Part shown: positions 1-24,290 of the stretch, piece by piece
Layout of the letters: every line of letters begins with the position of its first letter
Position numbering within the stretch: the first letter of the stretch is position 1
Origin: Scylla paramamosain
Taxonomy: Eukaryota; Arthropoda; Malacostraca; Decapoda; Portunidae
Reading direction: 5' to 3'
Assembly: GCF_035594125.1 (NCBI RefSeq)
Contig: NC_087166.1
Location: forward strand, 24,719,766-24,783,765
DNA: 64,000 bases
Translations under genes and position numbers: made by a program
The notes under the pieces: model-generated
Database searches by the model: none
Told to the model about the DNA's origin: nothing
What the model saw: the letters and a program-made list of their open reading frames with translations, nothing else

Positions 1-131
1 ATGTATCTCCTGTCGCCCCCTTCCTCTTTATTTATGATTTATTTATCTATAAACTTATCAATTTATCTATTGTTATTTTTTCATGGAAGATATGCCACTG
101 TGATGGTGGTGGTGGTAAAGGTGCAGGCAAC

Positions 132-134
<3 letters not shown>

Positions 135-170
<36 letters not shown>
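135..170. repeat. (GA)n microsatellite
   Basis: Uninterrupted GA dinucleotide run of about 36 bp. The surrounding 1-740 region has no coding signal that I can support. Confidence 0.95.
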
Positions 171-173
<3 letters not shown>

Positions 174-744
174 GTGCTTGGCTTGATCTAACAACACGTG
201 GTTCTCTTTGACACGGCGCACATTTACTTACATAACAACAGGTATACCAGACACGCACAGCACTGCGTAACTACACTAATGACGGATTTTGAAAGCTCTC
301 TATCACTGCGCGGCGTCACTGTGCTGCGCCAATAGTCTGACGTAGGGGATTTTTTTTTTGTGTGACGCGGCAACAAGTAAGGTCATGTGGCGCCGAATTA
401 TGCGTAACATTGCATATAAATACTAGTACGAGTAATGTTAAAATGAAAGGTAAACGTAAAAAAAGGGATATGATTAAAATTTTTAAAAATAATAAGAATA
501 GTAATAAAAGCAACAAATTAAGCGGGATGGGATTTGAATGCACTGATTGCAAATAAGGAGCGACTGACACCACTCCATTGGCGTGAAAGTCTCTGGTTAC
601 TTTGCCCTTCCTACGTCCCTCCCTGCACGAAGCTCATCATCTGAGGATCTCCACACAAAACTGGGATAACCAATAAACTTTGTAGCAAAAATTTAGAAGA
701 CGTGATAAGATACCTGCTATAGTTGTTGCACACACAAATGGGAA

Positions 745-908
745 TACTACTACCACTACTGCTACTACTACTATTACTACTACTACTATTAGTAGTAGTA
801 GTAGTACTACTACTATTAGTAGTAGTAGTAGTACTACTACTACTAGTAGTAGTAGTAGTAGTAGTAGTACTAGTAGTAGTAATAGTGGTAGTAGTAGCAG
901 TAGTAGTA
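745..908. repeat. Alternating (ACT)n / (AGT)n trinucleotide tract
   Basis: Blocks of ACT repeats switch several times into AGT repeats, which are their own reverse complement. The tract is therefore a chain of palindromes able to fold into nested hairpins. It is open in several frames only because it is simple sequence. Confidence 0.9.
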
Positions 909-988
909 ACAACGTGATCCGGCTCACCCATATACTCGAAACAGGGTATCAGATTCTAATTCCTGACACACACACACACACACACACC

Positions 989-1230
989 GTGTAGTGTAGC
1001 GGTTAGCACGCTCGGCTCACAACCGAGAAGGCCCGGGTTCGAGTCCCGGGCGCAGCGAGGCAATGAGCGAGCCTCGTGTAGCCCCTGTTCACCTAGGGTT
1101 TGTGACCTCGCTGTACCGGACCGGTGTGAGTGGTCTCAGTCCTACCCGAAGATCGGTCAGTATGAACTCTGAGCTCTTTCCTTAGGGGAACGGCTGAGTT
1201 ATCAGCAAACGACCGTAGGTGAATACACGC
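989..1230 (+). mobile_element. tRNA-derived SINE with Val(CAC)-like head
   Basis: About 989-1057 looks like a tRNA: an A-box-like TAGCGGTTAGCACG, a five-base-pair anticodon stem around loop CTCACAA (anticodon CAC, valine), and a perfect B box GGTTCGAGTCC at 1036-1046 inside a paired T arm. The 5' acceptor strand is missing; a CA microsatellite stands there, and it cannot pair with the 3' strand GCGCAGC. Downstream is a non-tRNA body of about 170 bp with no open frame. A polymerase III promoter joined to an unrelated body is the build of a tRNA-derived SINE. The right boundary near 1230 is a guess. Confidence 0.6.
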
Positions 1231-1523
1231 AGCACATACAGCACAAATACAGGAACACTCTATGAAATACTATTACAAAATCTGTGACACCTCCTCTCTC
1301 AAAATCCTCTTATACAAGACTACAATATCAAACTGAGAAGCTGTAGCAGTTAATGCGTTAAATATATAATTGGTCGTTTCCTTTGAGCGCTTCTCCAGGC
1401 TGACGCTCAATATCCTTGTACAAAAATCATGAAAATGATCCTACAATTTAAATTGCTGACTAGTAAAACTTTCGAATTAAGACTATTAATTAATCTTGAG
1501 CATGTGGTTCCCAGGGTAGCGAG

Positions 1524-1544
1524 CACACACACACACACACACAC
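1524..1544. repeat. (CA)n microsatellite
   Basis: Short CA run. Nothing else stands out between 1231 and 1690. Confidence 0.9.
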
Positions 1545-1707
1545 GGCGGGTCTCAAAACACTCCCAATAGCCTCCATACAATAACTACAGATCCCTAACC
1601 TTGTCACGAGCTGCAGTGGTCCTCTCCTGTCACTCATCCACCTTCTACAGCGTCAGACAAGTGTTTCTGAACTCCGTAGTGAACTTATCAGCGCCTCAGG
1701 AACTTAC

Positions 1708-1870
1708 CGACTAGCGCGGGAGCGAGGGCGAGGCGCGGAGCTTTCCCTTCAGCGACGAACGTGTACTGCTACTGCCAGGCGCCAGCCCGCCGCCAGGTTC
1801 CACCACTATTGCCGCCACGGGTCAGCCTGCGCCCTTCCCGCGCAGGCCGAGGCTGGCTCTCCATTGGTGG
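1708..1870 (-). promoter_or_regulatory. Possible minus-strand promoter and 5' untranslated exon
   Basis: This stretch is rich in CpG, unlike its AT-rich surroundings. On the minus strand a consensus donor GTAAGT follows position 1708, and a CCAAT-type box (CCACCAATGG) lies near 1860. No ATG occurs between them. This fits a housekeeping promoter with a noncoding first exon whose gene body lies to the left, outside the window. No coding exon for it was seen within 1-1700. Confidence 0.35.
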
Positions 1871-2030
1871 ACGGTTGGCCCACCACCTACGCTTTCAGAC
1901 GTTAAATTTTTGTGAGAGGAGTTGTAAGGTTTCACAAATTCACTGAAAACAACTGTTTTCTTACTTAACAATTTGCTGTATCAAGCAACGAACCTATTAG
2001 GAGCTGGGATGGGAACGTCACAAGTATGTC

Positions 2031-2146
<116 letters not shown>

Positions 2147-2907
2147 AGAGAGATAGATGCTTCGTGAAATCAAATAGATTTATTTTCTCTCACATGCCTA
2201 TCTAGCTACTACTACTAGTTTCTTCTTCTACTACTACTACTAGTACTACTACTACTACTACTACTACCACGGCAAAAGGACGGTCACAGTCTTGTTGAGC
2301 TGACTGTTTAATGTGGACTGAAGTGTTATTTACGAGTACCTATACAAAGGTTGTCCCTGACAAGAACGCCTCTCAGGGCAAGTTCATCCGCCTTCAGATT
2401 CCTCCATGATTCCATGACGGTCAAAAGTTGGGCATATCAATACTACTGCTACTGCTGGAAGGAGATGTTGTGTGTGAATGAATGGTGACTGGCACAGGGA
2501 TTTCTCACCTGTGAATATGTTCAGCTACGAGAAGCATTCAGCACTGCTTGACCACCTGGGTGATAGGTAGCCCTGTCTGATGTCTGTGTGGTCATTTTTT
2601 TCTCTCCTCCCACGATTATCTAACACCTTGCTGCTGCTGTTACTATTACACCCACCCTAAGTAAGGTGTACAAAAGTTACACATTTCTACTTCCTCTGCT
2701 TTCCCAGTGAGGTGTGAAACACTGGATCAGGGAGTGCTGTGAACTTATCATTAAACCCAGCTGTGACCTCACAGAACGTTTCCCTTTGTGTCTCACAACA
2801 CAAGGGGGCAGTCACAACCTGCCCTCTAAAGACAACTCTCTTCCTCCACATAAAACTTCAAGCACCTAATAACACACATACACCCTTCACTCAAAATTTC
2901 AAAATTC

Positions 2908-4170
2908 ATGGCAACTCCTACATCAGCCTCGGAGTCCCCATCTGGGGAGGGGACCACAAATGTCCTCAGGTCGGACTGCCCTTCTGACAACGACCCTAAG
3001 TGTCTTGACACCCCCCTCAACTTTTTCTTCATTAAGGTCGGACTGCCTTTCTGTCGACGACCCCTCAACTTTTTCTTCATTAACTTCTGCAACATTCGCG
3101 GTCTAAGATCTAATTTTCAATCTGTAGAACACCACCTCTCCTCTTATAAAACTCATCTTCTTTTCCTCACTGAAACTCAGGTGTGTGAGGCAACTGACAA
3201 TAGCCCCTTTCCTGTTTCCTCCTACTTTCTCTATCCTCATTTTCAATCCAAAGCTGGATGTTGCGTTTATGTGCGCAACGACATAACCTGCTCTCGTGCC
3301 CACGCTCTTGAATCTTCCGAGTTTTCCACCATCTGGCTACGACTACAGAGTCACTCTCAAACTAAATTTATCTGTACTGTATACCTCTCACCTAACTCCT
3401 CTGATTATAAGAAATTCTTTGACTACTTAACTTCCAAAGTGGAGCACATTCTGACTCTATTCCCTTTTGCAGAGATCTCCATTCTTGGAGACTTCAATGT
3501 TCACCACCAGCTTTGGCTTTCCTCTCCCTTCACTGACCATCCTGGTGAACTAGCCTTCAACTTTGCTATCCTTCACGATCTAGAGCAATTGGTGCAACAT
3601 CCTACTCGTATTCCTGAGCGTCTTGGAGATACGGCCAACATTCTCGATCCTTTCCTGACCTCTAATCCTGCTTATGCTGTCACCCTTTCTTCTCCGTTGG
3701 GCTGCTCCGATTACAATCTTATATTTGTATCTTGTCCTATCGCTCCAATCCCTCCTCAGGATCCCCCTAAGCGAAGGTGCCTCTGGCGTTTTGCCTCTGC
3801 TAGTTGGGGGGACCTGAGGAGGTATTTTGCTGATTTTCCTTGGAATGACTACTGCTTCCGTGTCAGAGACCCGTCTTTGTGTGCTGAGCGCATAACAGAG
3901 GTGATAGTGTCTGGCATGGAGGCGTACATTCCTCACTCTTTTTCTCGACCTAAATCTTCCAAACCTTGGTTTAGTACAGCTTGTTCTCGTGCTTTACATG
4001 ATAGAAAGGTGGCCCACAAAAGGTACTTAAGCCTTCCATCACCAGAATCTCATGAACTTTATATTTCTGCCCGGAACCATGCCAAGTCTGTTCTCCAACT
4101 AGCCAAAAATTCCTTCATTAACAAAAAGCGCCAAAATCTTTCAAGATCTAACTCCCCTCGTGACTTCTAG
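2908..4170 (+). pseudogene. LINE-A endonuclease (EEP/APE-type) region
   Basis: Open frame of 420 codons that would cut target DNA for insertion. Visible motifs are NIRGLRSNF (active-site Asn), TETQ (metal-binding Glu), GDFN, and a late SDY where the family has the catalytic SDH. The other copy keeps SDH, so the active-site histidine is lost here. The frame ends at TAG where the second copy reads TGG (DFWHL), so the stop is a single-base change. The frame continues in the same sense into the reverse transcriptase region after indels. The whole is a retrotransposon relic, not a host gene. Confidence 0.8.
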
Positions 4171-4283
4171 CATCTAGCCAAAAATATCTTCAACAACTTT
4201 GTTTCTTCCTTCCCTCCTTTATTTCAACCAGATGGCACCACTGCTATCATCTATCTCTAAAGCTGAACTCTTCGCTCAGACCT

Positions 4284-5930
4284 TTGCTAAAAAACTCTAC
4301 CTTGGACGATTCAGGGATTGTTCCTCCCTCTCCTCCACCCTCTGACAACTTCATGCTACCCATTAAAATTCTTCGCAATGATGCTTTCCATGCCCTTGCT
4401 GGCCTAAACCCTCGGAAGGCTTATGGACCTGATGTGGTCCCTCCTATTGTTCTCCGAAACTGCACCTCCGTGTTTGCACCTTGCCCAGTCAAACTCTTTC
4501 AGTTCTGTCTGTCAACATCTAGCTTTCCTTCTTGCTGGAAGTTTGCCTACATTTAGCCTGTTCCTAAAAAGGGTGACCGTTCTAATCCTTCAAACTATCG
4601 ATCTATTTTTTTTTTTTATTTCCTGCCTATCTAAAGTTTTCGAATCTATCCTCAACAGGAAAATTCTTAAACATCTATTACTTCACAACCTTCTATCTGA
4701 TCGCCAGTATGGGTTCCGTCAAGGCCGCTCTACTGGTGATCTTCTGGCTTTCCTTACTGAGTCTTGGTCATCCTCTTTTAGAGATTTTGGTGAAACTTTT
4801 GCTGTTGCCTTGGACATATCAAAAGCTTTTGATAGAGTCTGGCACAAAGCTTTTATTTCCAAACTACCCTCCTACGGCTTCTGTCCTCTCTGTAACTTCA
4901 TCGCAAGTTTTCTTTCTGACCGTTCTGTTGCTGCTGTGGTAGACAGTCATTGTTCTCCTAAACCTATTAACAGTGGTGTTCCTCAGGGTTCTGTCCTGTC
5001 ATCCACTCACTTCTTATTATTTATCAATGACCTTCTAAACCAAACTTCTTGTCCTATCCACTCCTACGCTGATGATACAACCCTGCACTTTTCCACGTCT
5101 TTTCATAGCCGTCCAATCCTTCAGGAAGTAAACATTCCACGCAGGGAAGCCACAGAATGCCTGATTTCTGATCTTTCTAAAATTTCTGATTGGGGCAGAG
5201 CAAACTTGGTGTTGTTCAATGCCTCAAAAACTCAATTCCTCCATCTACCAACTCGATATAACCTTCCAAACAACTATCCACTCTTCTTCAGTGACACTCA
5301 ACTGTCCCCTTCTTCTACACTGAACATCCTTGGTCTGTCCTTTACTTATAATCTGAACTGGAAACTTCATATCTCATCTCTAGCTAAAAACAGCTTCTAT
5401 GAAGTTGGGCGTCCTGAGAAGTCTCCGCCAGTTTTTCTCATCCTCCTCCCCCCAGCTGCTAACTCTGTACAAGGGCCTTATTCGTCCATGTATGGAGTAT
5501 GCTTCACATGTCTTGGGGGGGGTTCCACTCATACCGCTCTTCTAGACAGGATGGAATCAAAAGCTTTTCATCCAATCAACTCATCTGACTGTCTTCAGCC
5601 TCTCTCTCATCGTCGCAATGTTGCATCTCTAGCAGTCTTCTACCGCTATTTTCATGCTAACTGCTCTTCTGATCTTGCTAACTGCATGCCTCCCCTCCTC
5701 CCGCAACCTCACTGCACGATTTTCTTCTTTCTCTAACCCCTATTCTGTCCACCTCTCTGATGCAAGAGTTAACCAGTATTCTCAGTCATTCATCCCTTTC
5801 TCTGGTAAACTCTGGAACTCCCTGCCTGCTTCTGTATTTCCACTTTCCTATGACTTGAATTCCTTCAAGACGGAGGTTTCAATACACTTATCCTTAAATT
5901 TTTTACTACCGCTTTGGACCCTTTTCTGAA
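4284..5930 (+). pseudogene. LINE-A reverse transcriptase region (frameshifted)
   Basis: Read in pieces across several frames. The motif order is YGPD, then FRQGRSTGD, VALDISKAFDRVWH, GVPQGSV, and the catalytic SYADDT at about 5066. This is the finger-palm series of non-LTR reverse transcriptases. A T-run near 4607, an indel near 5390 and stops break the frame. The C-terminal thumb continues to about 5930, just before the 3' untranslated part and tail. No RNase H domain was seen. It cannot make an active enzyme as it stands. Confidence 0.8.
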
Positions 5931-6045
5931 ACTGGCATCTCAATGGGTTTTTTTTTTTATTGGATTCTTGTTGCCCTTGGCCAGTATCCCTCCTACATAA
6001 AAAAATAAAATAAATAAATAGATAAATAAATAAAATAAAATAAAA

Positions 6046-8216
6046 TGTTACCTACCAGCGTAAGTGATACTTGTAGATAAATCGGATGACTGTCCAATGT
6101 TGGTGGAAAAGACATGCTTATTGGAAAACATATTATTAAGATACAATACAAATGACTGTTCAACATAATACAAATGAAAGTTCAACAATACAAAGTATTT
6201 AAAGATTGTTGAACTTTTGAAAATGTTTTCATTAAACTTTTGAAAAGGTTTTCAACAAAGCCAATTGGTAGCAAACATAAAAAGGCCTGAAATCAAACCA
6301 GATGTAAACTTGCAACACAAAACAGTTGTCATTATACACACCTACAAATGAAGGCTATGATGACTCACTTTGTTCTAGTAACCATTTACATAACATAAAT
6401 AAATCCATCCACTTTACAGTAAGTATTATTTATGATAACTTACATTGTATGCAACTCCACACTTCATTTCCACCAATTAAAAAGAGTTACATGCCTGTGG
6501 CAGAAAAATCATACAACTAAAACCTACTAAGGGTATTTTGCCTGTGACAAATAACCTTTTAATTGAAGAAATGGCTCTAAAATGTAAAAAATACAAATAC
6601 TATACTTCAGAAGTGGCAAATGTAAACATTACCACATTGTTAGTATACATCACTCCTGTGGAATAAAAATATTATTGTAGTGCTAAGAGGGGAACCAACA
6701 CTCCACAGTTGTGTCCATCAATGTACAGGTGGACAGTGCCAAGATAATACTACACTTTCAAAGACAGATAACCTCAAACAGTGGTCTCATCTTTTAATTC
6801 ATTTGGACAGACAGCAAAGAGATGTTATCTCTACACCATGGCAATACATTCCAAACGACAGGAATCAATCAGCAGAGTATAAGCAACTTCAGGACAATGA
6901 TCAGTTACATTATCAATCTCTGAGCAATCCAATGCAAGTTCTACCACATGACATCTTGGCTTTGTCAGATTATTAAACAGTCACTAAATTATCCTGGTAC
7001 AACACGTGAGGTGATTATGTAGTATCCAACTGAAAATATCAGATCTGAGGCCAGCCACACAAAAGAATTCTACATACCAACATTACCTTAATATTTACCC
7101 CACAATCTAAAACTACCTTAACAATGTACCTATCATTTTCATGATCTAACACTACCCCGCTTTCAGTCTCACTTGCTGGATACACCACAAACTTGTATAA
7201 ATGTTAGTCATGAAATGGGTTGCATGCAGGTGGTACAGGAGGTCCTCCCATCAGTGCCTTTAGTATGCCAAGGTAACCCACACTAAGGACAATAGGACAC
7301 CCTGGCCAGCTGCTCTACCTTGGCTGCTGTCTGTTGAGGGGAAGAATGATGGGTTCAGCTTCCCTTCAACAGCCAGCACATCAAGAATCACAATGGGTAA
7401 GCATGTGGTATATTCAACAAGTAAAAAATCCATCCAGTGTGAAACTGGCACCTACTCCACCACTGTTCACTCAGAAGCTGACAAGCCATGCTAGTTATTA
7501 TGTAATGATACGACAGCTTGCCAGCTAATAGTGTCAGGTCTGTTGAGCAGCTCAGATGCAACACCTGGGACTACCAGCACACACAATTCTGGTCTACACA
7601 CGGCTGTTCACTGGACCACCAGCAACACTCTTCACCCACCGAAGACTAATTTGCCTGACACACAAACTTGCTATGGAGAGAATTGCTTATGGCTCATGTG
7701 AAAACAGCCATTAGAACTACAAGCATTTGCTTTCTATGCTAAATAAATATTTGTTGCTCAAATATGATCACCTCACATCTGATACATTTGTCTGTGTATC
7801 CATTTGAAGATAATGTTTTAATTATTTACTTAATTCTTTAAAATGAGAAATGCTGAAGCCAATAAGAGAAGAAACACTAACACTACTAAAATGTTTAGTA
7901 TAAAAACACCTAAAAATTTCCACCTAGATTCTACATTTCATCTAATTCTATGAAGATTCTAAGTGTCTTAATGGATTAAAAAAGAAAATAGTATACACCA
8001 GCTTACCCTTTAGCTGTACACAACCATTACTGAGAGGACAAAATAATAAAACTACTAAATCCGACACATGTGGGTCACCAACTACTCTATCTTACATTAC
8101 TTAGCAAATCCATTAATTAACAACACTAGGCATACATATACTGGATAACTGAGCAGCACCTGCAATACACTGGATGGTATTTGAGTCACATTTAGGTGAA
8201 ATATTTTATGTTCTTT
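6046..8216. other. Intergenic or 3' flank, no gene supported
   Basis: AT-rich sequence between the tail of LINE-A and the stop codon of the minus-strand gene that ends at 8217. It probably includes that gene's 3' untranslated region, but I could not place a polyadenylation site with confidence. A 13-bp perfect inverted repeat with a 15-base loop lies at 6177-6217 (arms AAAGTTCAACAAT and its complement). The open frame at 6680-6976 has no recognisable features. Confidence 0.5.
6177..6217. repeat. Short perfect inverted repeat
   Basis: Arms of 13 bp at 6177-6189 and 6205-6217 with a 15-base loop; the left arm has a nearby partial direct copy. No T-run or gene end adjoins it, so it is not called a terminator. 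Confidence 0.6.
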
Positions 8217-20002
<11,786 letters not shown>

Positions 20003-20980
20003 TGCTCTACTGAAAGTAGTACCACTTTATAGAAGGAAAACTTGCCCAGCTGAGATACATGATCGTGTACTGCAGTTTTTATACACGAGAGGGTAATTAC
20101 ACTAGACCTCCCTGAAAATCTCTCATGTTGTTTTTGAAAAGCACGAGCTGGATGTAATGTATTCAGTGGCCACATAACTCCCTAATATTACACAATAATC
20201 ATGCCAAACTTGGATAAGGATATTAGTTAGGCATAGGAGGTAGTAGAAAACTGCATGGATTCCTAGGTGATCAAGTAGTGCCGATACAACCCCTGGCCAA
20301 TCACCAACCACTAGGCTTTATGGAAGGGTACCAGTGACCCAAGCTCAAGACCCATGCAACCTCTTCTGTTCTTTCTGGTCCTGACATGCTTCCCAGGTGG
20401 ACATGCACTCTCCTGTACCAAGGCCAGAAAACCAGACACCAAACCCAGGCAGAAATGGTGAGTGGATGACCACTGTGTGCAAACACCACCCAGGGGGTTA
20501 ACATCTAAATCCCCCAGGTGCTGCTGCCAAGGGAATGCTTAGAGAGAGGGACCACGTGACAACACCAGGAACCACAAGACCCACCAAGGACCATGAGAGA
20601 CTGCCAGGGACACCTTGTGGATCTCAATTGAAGGTGTCACCCCACTACCCCTTCGCCCTCACATCACTGGTGAGTCCAGGTGACCACCAATGGCCACTTT
20701 ACCAGAACACTGACCTAGCTGAGGAGCTTAACAGATAATACATCCATACACTGCACAAATAAGCATTTCGAGATCCTTAAGTTTTTCTTGTTTATTTAAG
20801 TAGGTAGTCCCACCTCAGGGTCTTCAGCCCTAGAGGGTGCCACTAAATAGACAGGAATCCTGCTTGACCTAGCTCTCATCTTGTCGGTGTTACAGAGTAA
20901 AGGTATTAATTAATTTATTTGTTCTCTCACTCAAACCAGTGAGATTTTTTTTTTTAACTTCAGTTTATTCCAGTTTGCTC

Positions 20981-20985
<5 letters not shown>

Positions 20986-21069
<84 letters not shown>

Positions 21070-21077
21070 TTTTTTTT
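20986..21077. repeat. (TA)n followed by poly-T
   Basis: About 66 bp of TA then 26 T. It lies in intron 1 of the unnamed gene. Confidence 0.95.
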
Positions 21078-21798
21078 CTCAAAATATATTATCAGGGAAT
21101 TGGCACAACTGCATCAGCTGAACAGCTGTACAATTACCCTGTCTAAAGGGAGTGGCTGACCCAGTAGGCACCACTCCCTCCATATCACTTGCCTTCAAGA
21201 GTACAATTCCTCATTCATGGAATGAAGGCCATCACAGTGATGGCCACCTACAATCTGAATCTTGCACCTCTTTCATCCACATTAATACAAAATGAAAAGG
21301 AACAGGAGGAAGGGGTGCTATTCAAGACACATGTCCATGCTAAAATCCACAAATTCTTTCTGCCCTGCTTTAAAATACCTATTTTTTCCACTATCAAAAA
21401 CAACAAATAGGTAAAAAGCCACACAAGCACTCTTAATGGCATGACCTTGTACAGCTCAAATGTTCCTCTGGAGTCATCAACGAGTGGACAAGGATCATTC
21501 AAGCCATCAAAGAACTCTAAAGCTACGCAGAAATTACTACAGTATTATGACAACACTGGTGCAATACAAATGTGTCTGGGAAAAAGCTTAATTTCTGAGG
21601 GACACCTAAATGATGAATCACAGTCAGTGCATATTGTGTGTCCAGGCCTGTGCTGAAGGCTGAGCATCATCAGCAGCAGCTATGGTGGTGTCATCTATAC
21701 ATTCTGTCTAATACTATGTCTGTTTACCATCACTGATATGAAGTAATGTGGTTCTGCTTATGTGTTCCCAAGGAACTTGTCAGGCATTGAATGTGGGA

Positions 21799-21833
21799 AG
21801 TAGTAGCAATAGTAGCAATAGTAGTAGTAGTAG

Positions 21834-21928
<95 letters not shown>
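21799..21928. repeat. (AGT)n then (GT)n microsatellite
   Basis: An AGT/AGC tract flows into about 90 bp of pure GT, within intron 1 of the unnamed gene. Confidence 0.95.
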
Positions 21929-21929
<1 letters not shown>

Positions 21930-22949
21930 TTGAGCTATGTATGTGAGGCTGTATTTGTATTAATATTTGTCCAGTTTTTCCTTATGTTGGTATTCATTCC
22001 TTGTCCCCATCACTTCTACTACATTCCAGGTACCTATTTTTCTACAGAAGCTGTGCTTTTTACATCCTTTACATAACTGTTACATCACATTTTGTTACCA
22101 GTCCAGTTCATCACCTAAAAGGCCATTTTGTCACCAAAAACTCCAGTTCATTACCAATGTGAATGCCATTTCCTCACCATTCATTCCCTGATAAGACAAT
22201 AATGCTGTTATACAAACCTGTGACATAGATTCACTCTAAGAGAAGTAATTACTGATGAGCAAGGAATAAAGCAATTACCACAAAAAAAAAATACAGAACA
22301 GGGCAATTTCTTCATTTAATACTGCAATAACACAATTCTATGTATCTCTGAGAAGTTTTTGTTTACTCTGTTCTTTTTGCTGGCGAATCCATGATGAAAA
22401 AGTAATGAAGATACTTGCACAGTGACAAAGTGTGGTGACAAAGAGTGAAAATAGTGGTGATAAAACAGATGAAAATAGTGGTGACAATATGATAAGGTGA
22501 CAAAATACGCACACTCCCACATGACTCCCCTTCCTCAACTTTTGTGTCTGCTTGTGCACAATCTTGGTGACTTACCTCATTTTGAAATCTTTATCACATA
22601 TATTGACCAGTCTGTAGCTGATGACCAACTCTGTAAACAATGAGAGCTTCAGTGAGAACACTCATGTAAATTGTCTAAACAATTATTACAAAGCAACAAT
22701 TTAAATGGAAATTAACAGTTAAAAGTTTAGAATCGACAGTTAAAAGATAATTAAAGTTAGGAAGCTACAATGTTTACCTTGATTTAGTTCTTGAAATACC
22801 TTACACTGTAATGCAGTAGACATTGTTAAACATACTGCAAGATCTTTATGTAGTGATTTGACAATCTTCATGTGGCAGTTATGGATTGCTATGTGGCATG
22901 GCAGCTATTGGAGATGTGTAACATTTAGTGATTGTTACATGGAACTTGT

Positions 22950-23190
22950 GGAACTTATGTGGCAGCTGGAAAATCATTATGTGGCAGCTGGGAAACCATT
23001 ACATGGCATTTAGGGATCCTTACATGACAGCTGAGAGACCATTACATGGCATTTAAAGATCCTCATGTGGCAGCTGGGAGACCATTACGTGCCATTTAGG
23101 GATCCTTACGTGGCAGCTGGGAGACCATTACATGCCATTTAGTAGTCCTCACATGGCAGCTGGGAGATCATAATGTGGCAGCTGGGAGGA
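22950..23190. repeat. 43-bp minisatellite in intron 1
   Basis: At least four clear units start at 22995, 23038, 23081 and 23124 (period exactly 43). The core reads ACCATTACATGGCATTTAGG followed by a GATCC segment and GGCAGCTGGGAG; degenerate half units lie on both sides. No coding role is seen. Confidence 0.85.
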
Positions 23191-23819
23191 TGCTTGCCAA
23201 TTCCAAAAGTTTAAGGCCTAAGAGCCACAAAACACAAAGGCTTTTAAAAATGAACCCAAATTCGTCAAGGGAAGGGCTTTGTTTCCTGCTGACACACTGT
23301 GACCAACATTCCCCTCTGCCTCCCCTGACTTTGCTGTCTGCTTCTTGGTGTGCATTTATTTATTCATGTAATAGACAAAATCAACTTTAATGTCCATATG
23401 CACTGCAGAATGACAAACTCAGCTGTAACCTGAAGTCAAGTTTCTTAAAATGGTTGTGTGTTTTGTAAGTGAGGAAGACACTATCCTAGTCCTGCGGCAG
23501 GGATAATTGCCACCTGGTAATCTCATCTGTTGTTTCTACTCAATACCTTCGAGATGTATAGTAAGTCACAAGATTTGATCTTGTGAGCTGAGCTCCTTAT
23601 GATGCTTATCTAAACCATCGTGCATATTTTCCTTTACGAGTTATTTCTTGAATGTAAGGCATGAGCTGCATTCTTGGGTATCCAGGTGTTTCTCTGACAA
23701 GCTTTAGTACTGGGACTGTCACGAGTGTTCAAGATTCCAGTGACTGCTTCACTATAGTTAAATGCCATCACTACGGAAAACCAACCATGAGAAAACAACT
23801 GCTAACTTGTGGCCACTGA

Positions 23820-24110
23820 AAAGTTAGGTGCTGATGTGCGTATGTGGGGTAGGAAGCACACAACACCTCACCTCACCATTCCCAAAATTAATGGCGTAGG
23901 AAGCATACCACCATTATACCTCAAATCACGGGTCCATCGTTAATGGCGTAGGAAGGCAGCAGGGAAACACAACATTACCTCTAATCACCACTCCATTGTG
24001 ATGGCGTAGTAAGGGGCGGCAGCAGGGAACCACAACACCTCACGATTCCCGGGATTAATGGTGTAGGAAGGAAAATGGAGCAGGCATCTAACAACACCTC
24101 ACTTCAATAC
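23820..24110. repeat. Degenerate minisatellite beside the promoter of the unnamed gene
   Basis: Four or five imperfect units share a core of TTAATGGCGTAGGAAG preceded by a CACAACACCTCAC-type segment. Spacing is uneven (about 50-75 bp). The array ends about 50 bp from the inferred first exon. Confidence 0.65.
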
Positions 24111-24156
24111 AAAGTTGCAAACTGAACTTATATACGACTCGAGAAGAAGTACTTAC

Positions 24157-24290
24157 TAAAACAAGGCCAGGCTGAGGACGCTGGAAACAGGCGCTGCTGC
24201 AGGGAGAGTGAGGTCGTGAAGTGATAAGGGGTAACAAACCACGCCGCGCCCACTGCGTCTCTCCTCGTCGCTACCTCGCTCGCTGATTGG
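24157..24290 (-). promoter_or_regulatory. Promoter and noncoding exon 1 of the unnamed gene
   Basis: A local CpG-rich stretch. On the minus strand a CCAATCAGCG box (near 24280) is followed by a GC-rich leader and a strong donor GTAAGTAC after position 24157. There is no ATG in the leader; its join to the acceptor at 20009 gives an open frame without an upstream start. The start site is not fixed, probably near 24240-24260. Confidence 0.5.

Larger units (their letters stand above)
2703..6045 (+). mobile_element. LINE-A: near full-length, inactivated non-LTR retrotransposon
   Basis: The 5' limit was set by comparison with the second copy at 26052-29409 (minus strand): similarity begins at CCCAGTGAGGT. 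A 5' leader of about 200 bp is followed by an endonuclease region, a reverse transcriptase region and an A-rich tail of AAATA/AAAT repeats ending near 6045. The order endonuclease then RT, with no RNase H and an A-rich tail, is that of a jockey/CR1-type LINE; the exact clade needs a tree. A premature stop near 4168 and frameshifts around 4254-4620 and 5390 make the copy dead. It also carries an in-frame insertion of about 51 bp near 3034 that the other copy lacks. Confidence 0.85.

Noticed and set aside
989..1057. Functional tRNA-Val(CAC) gene
   Set aside because: The 5' acceptor strand is CA-repeat sequence that cannot pair with the 3' strand, and the sequence runs into a SINE-like body.
6680..6976. 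98-codon open frame as a gene
   Set aside because: No recognisable domain, splice support or composition unlike its AT-rich flank. It is likely chance.
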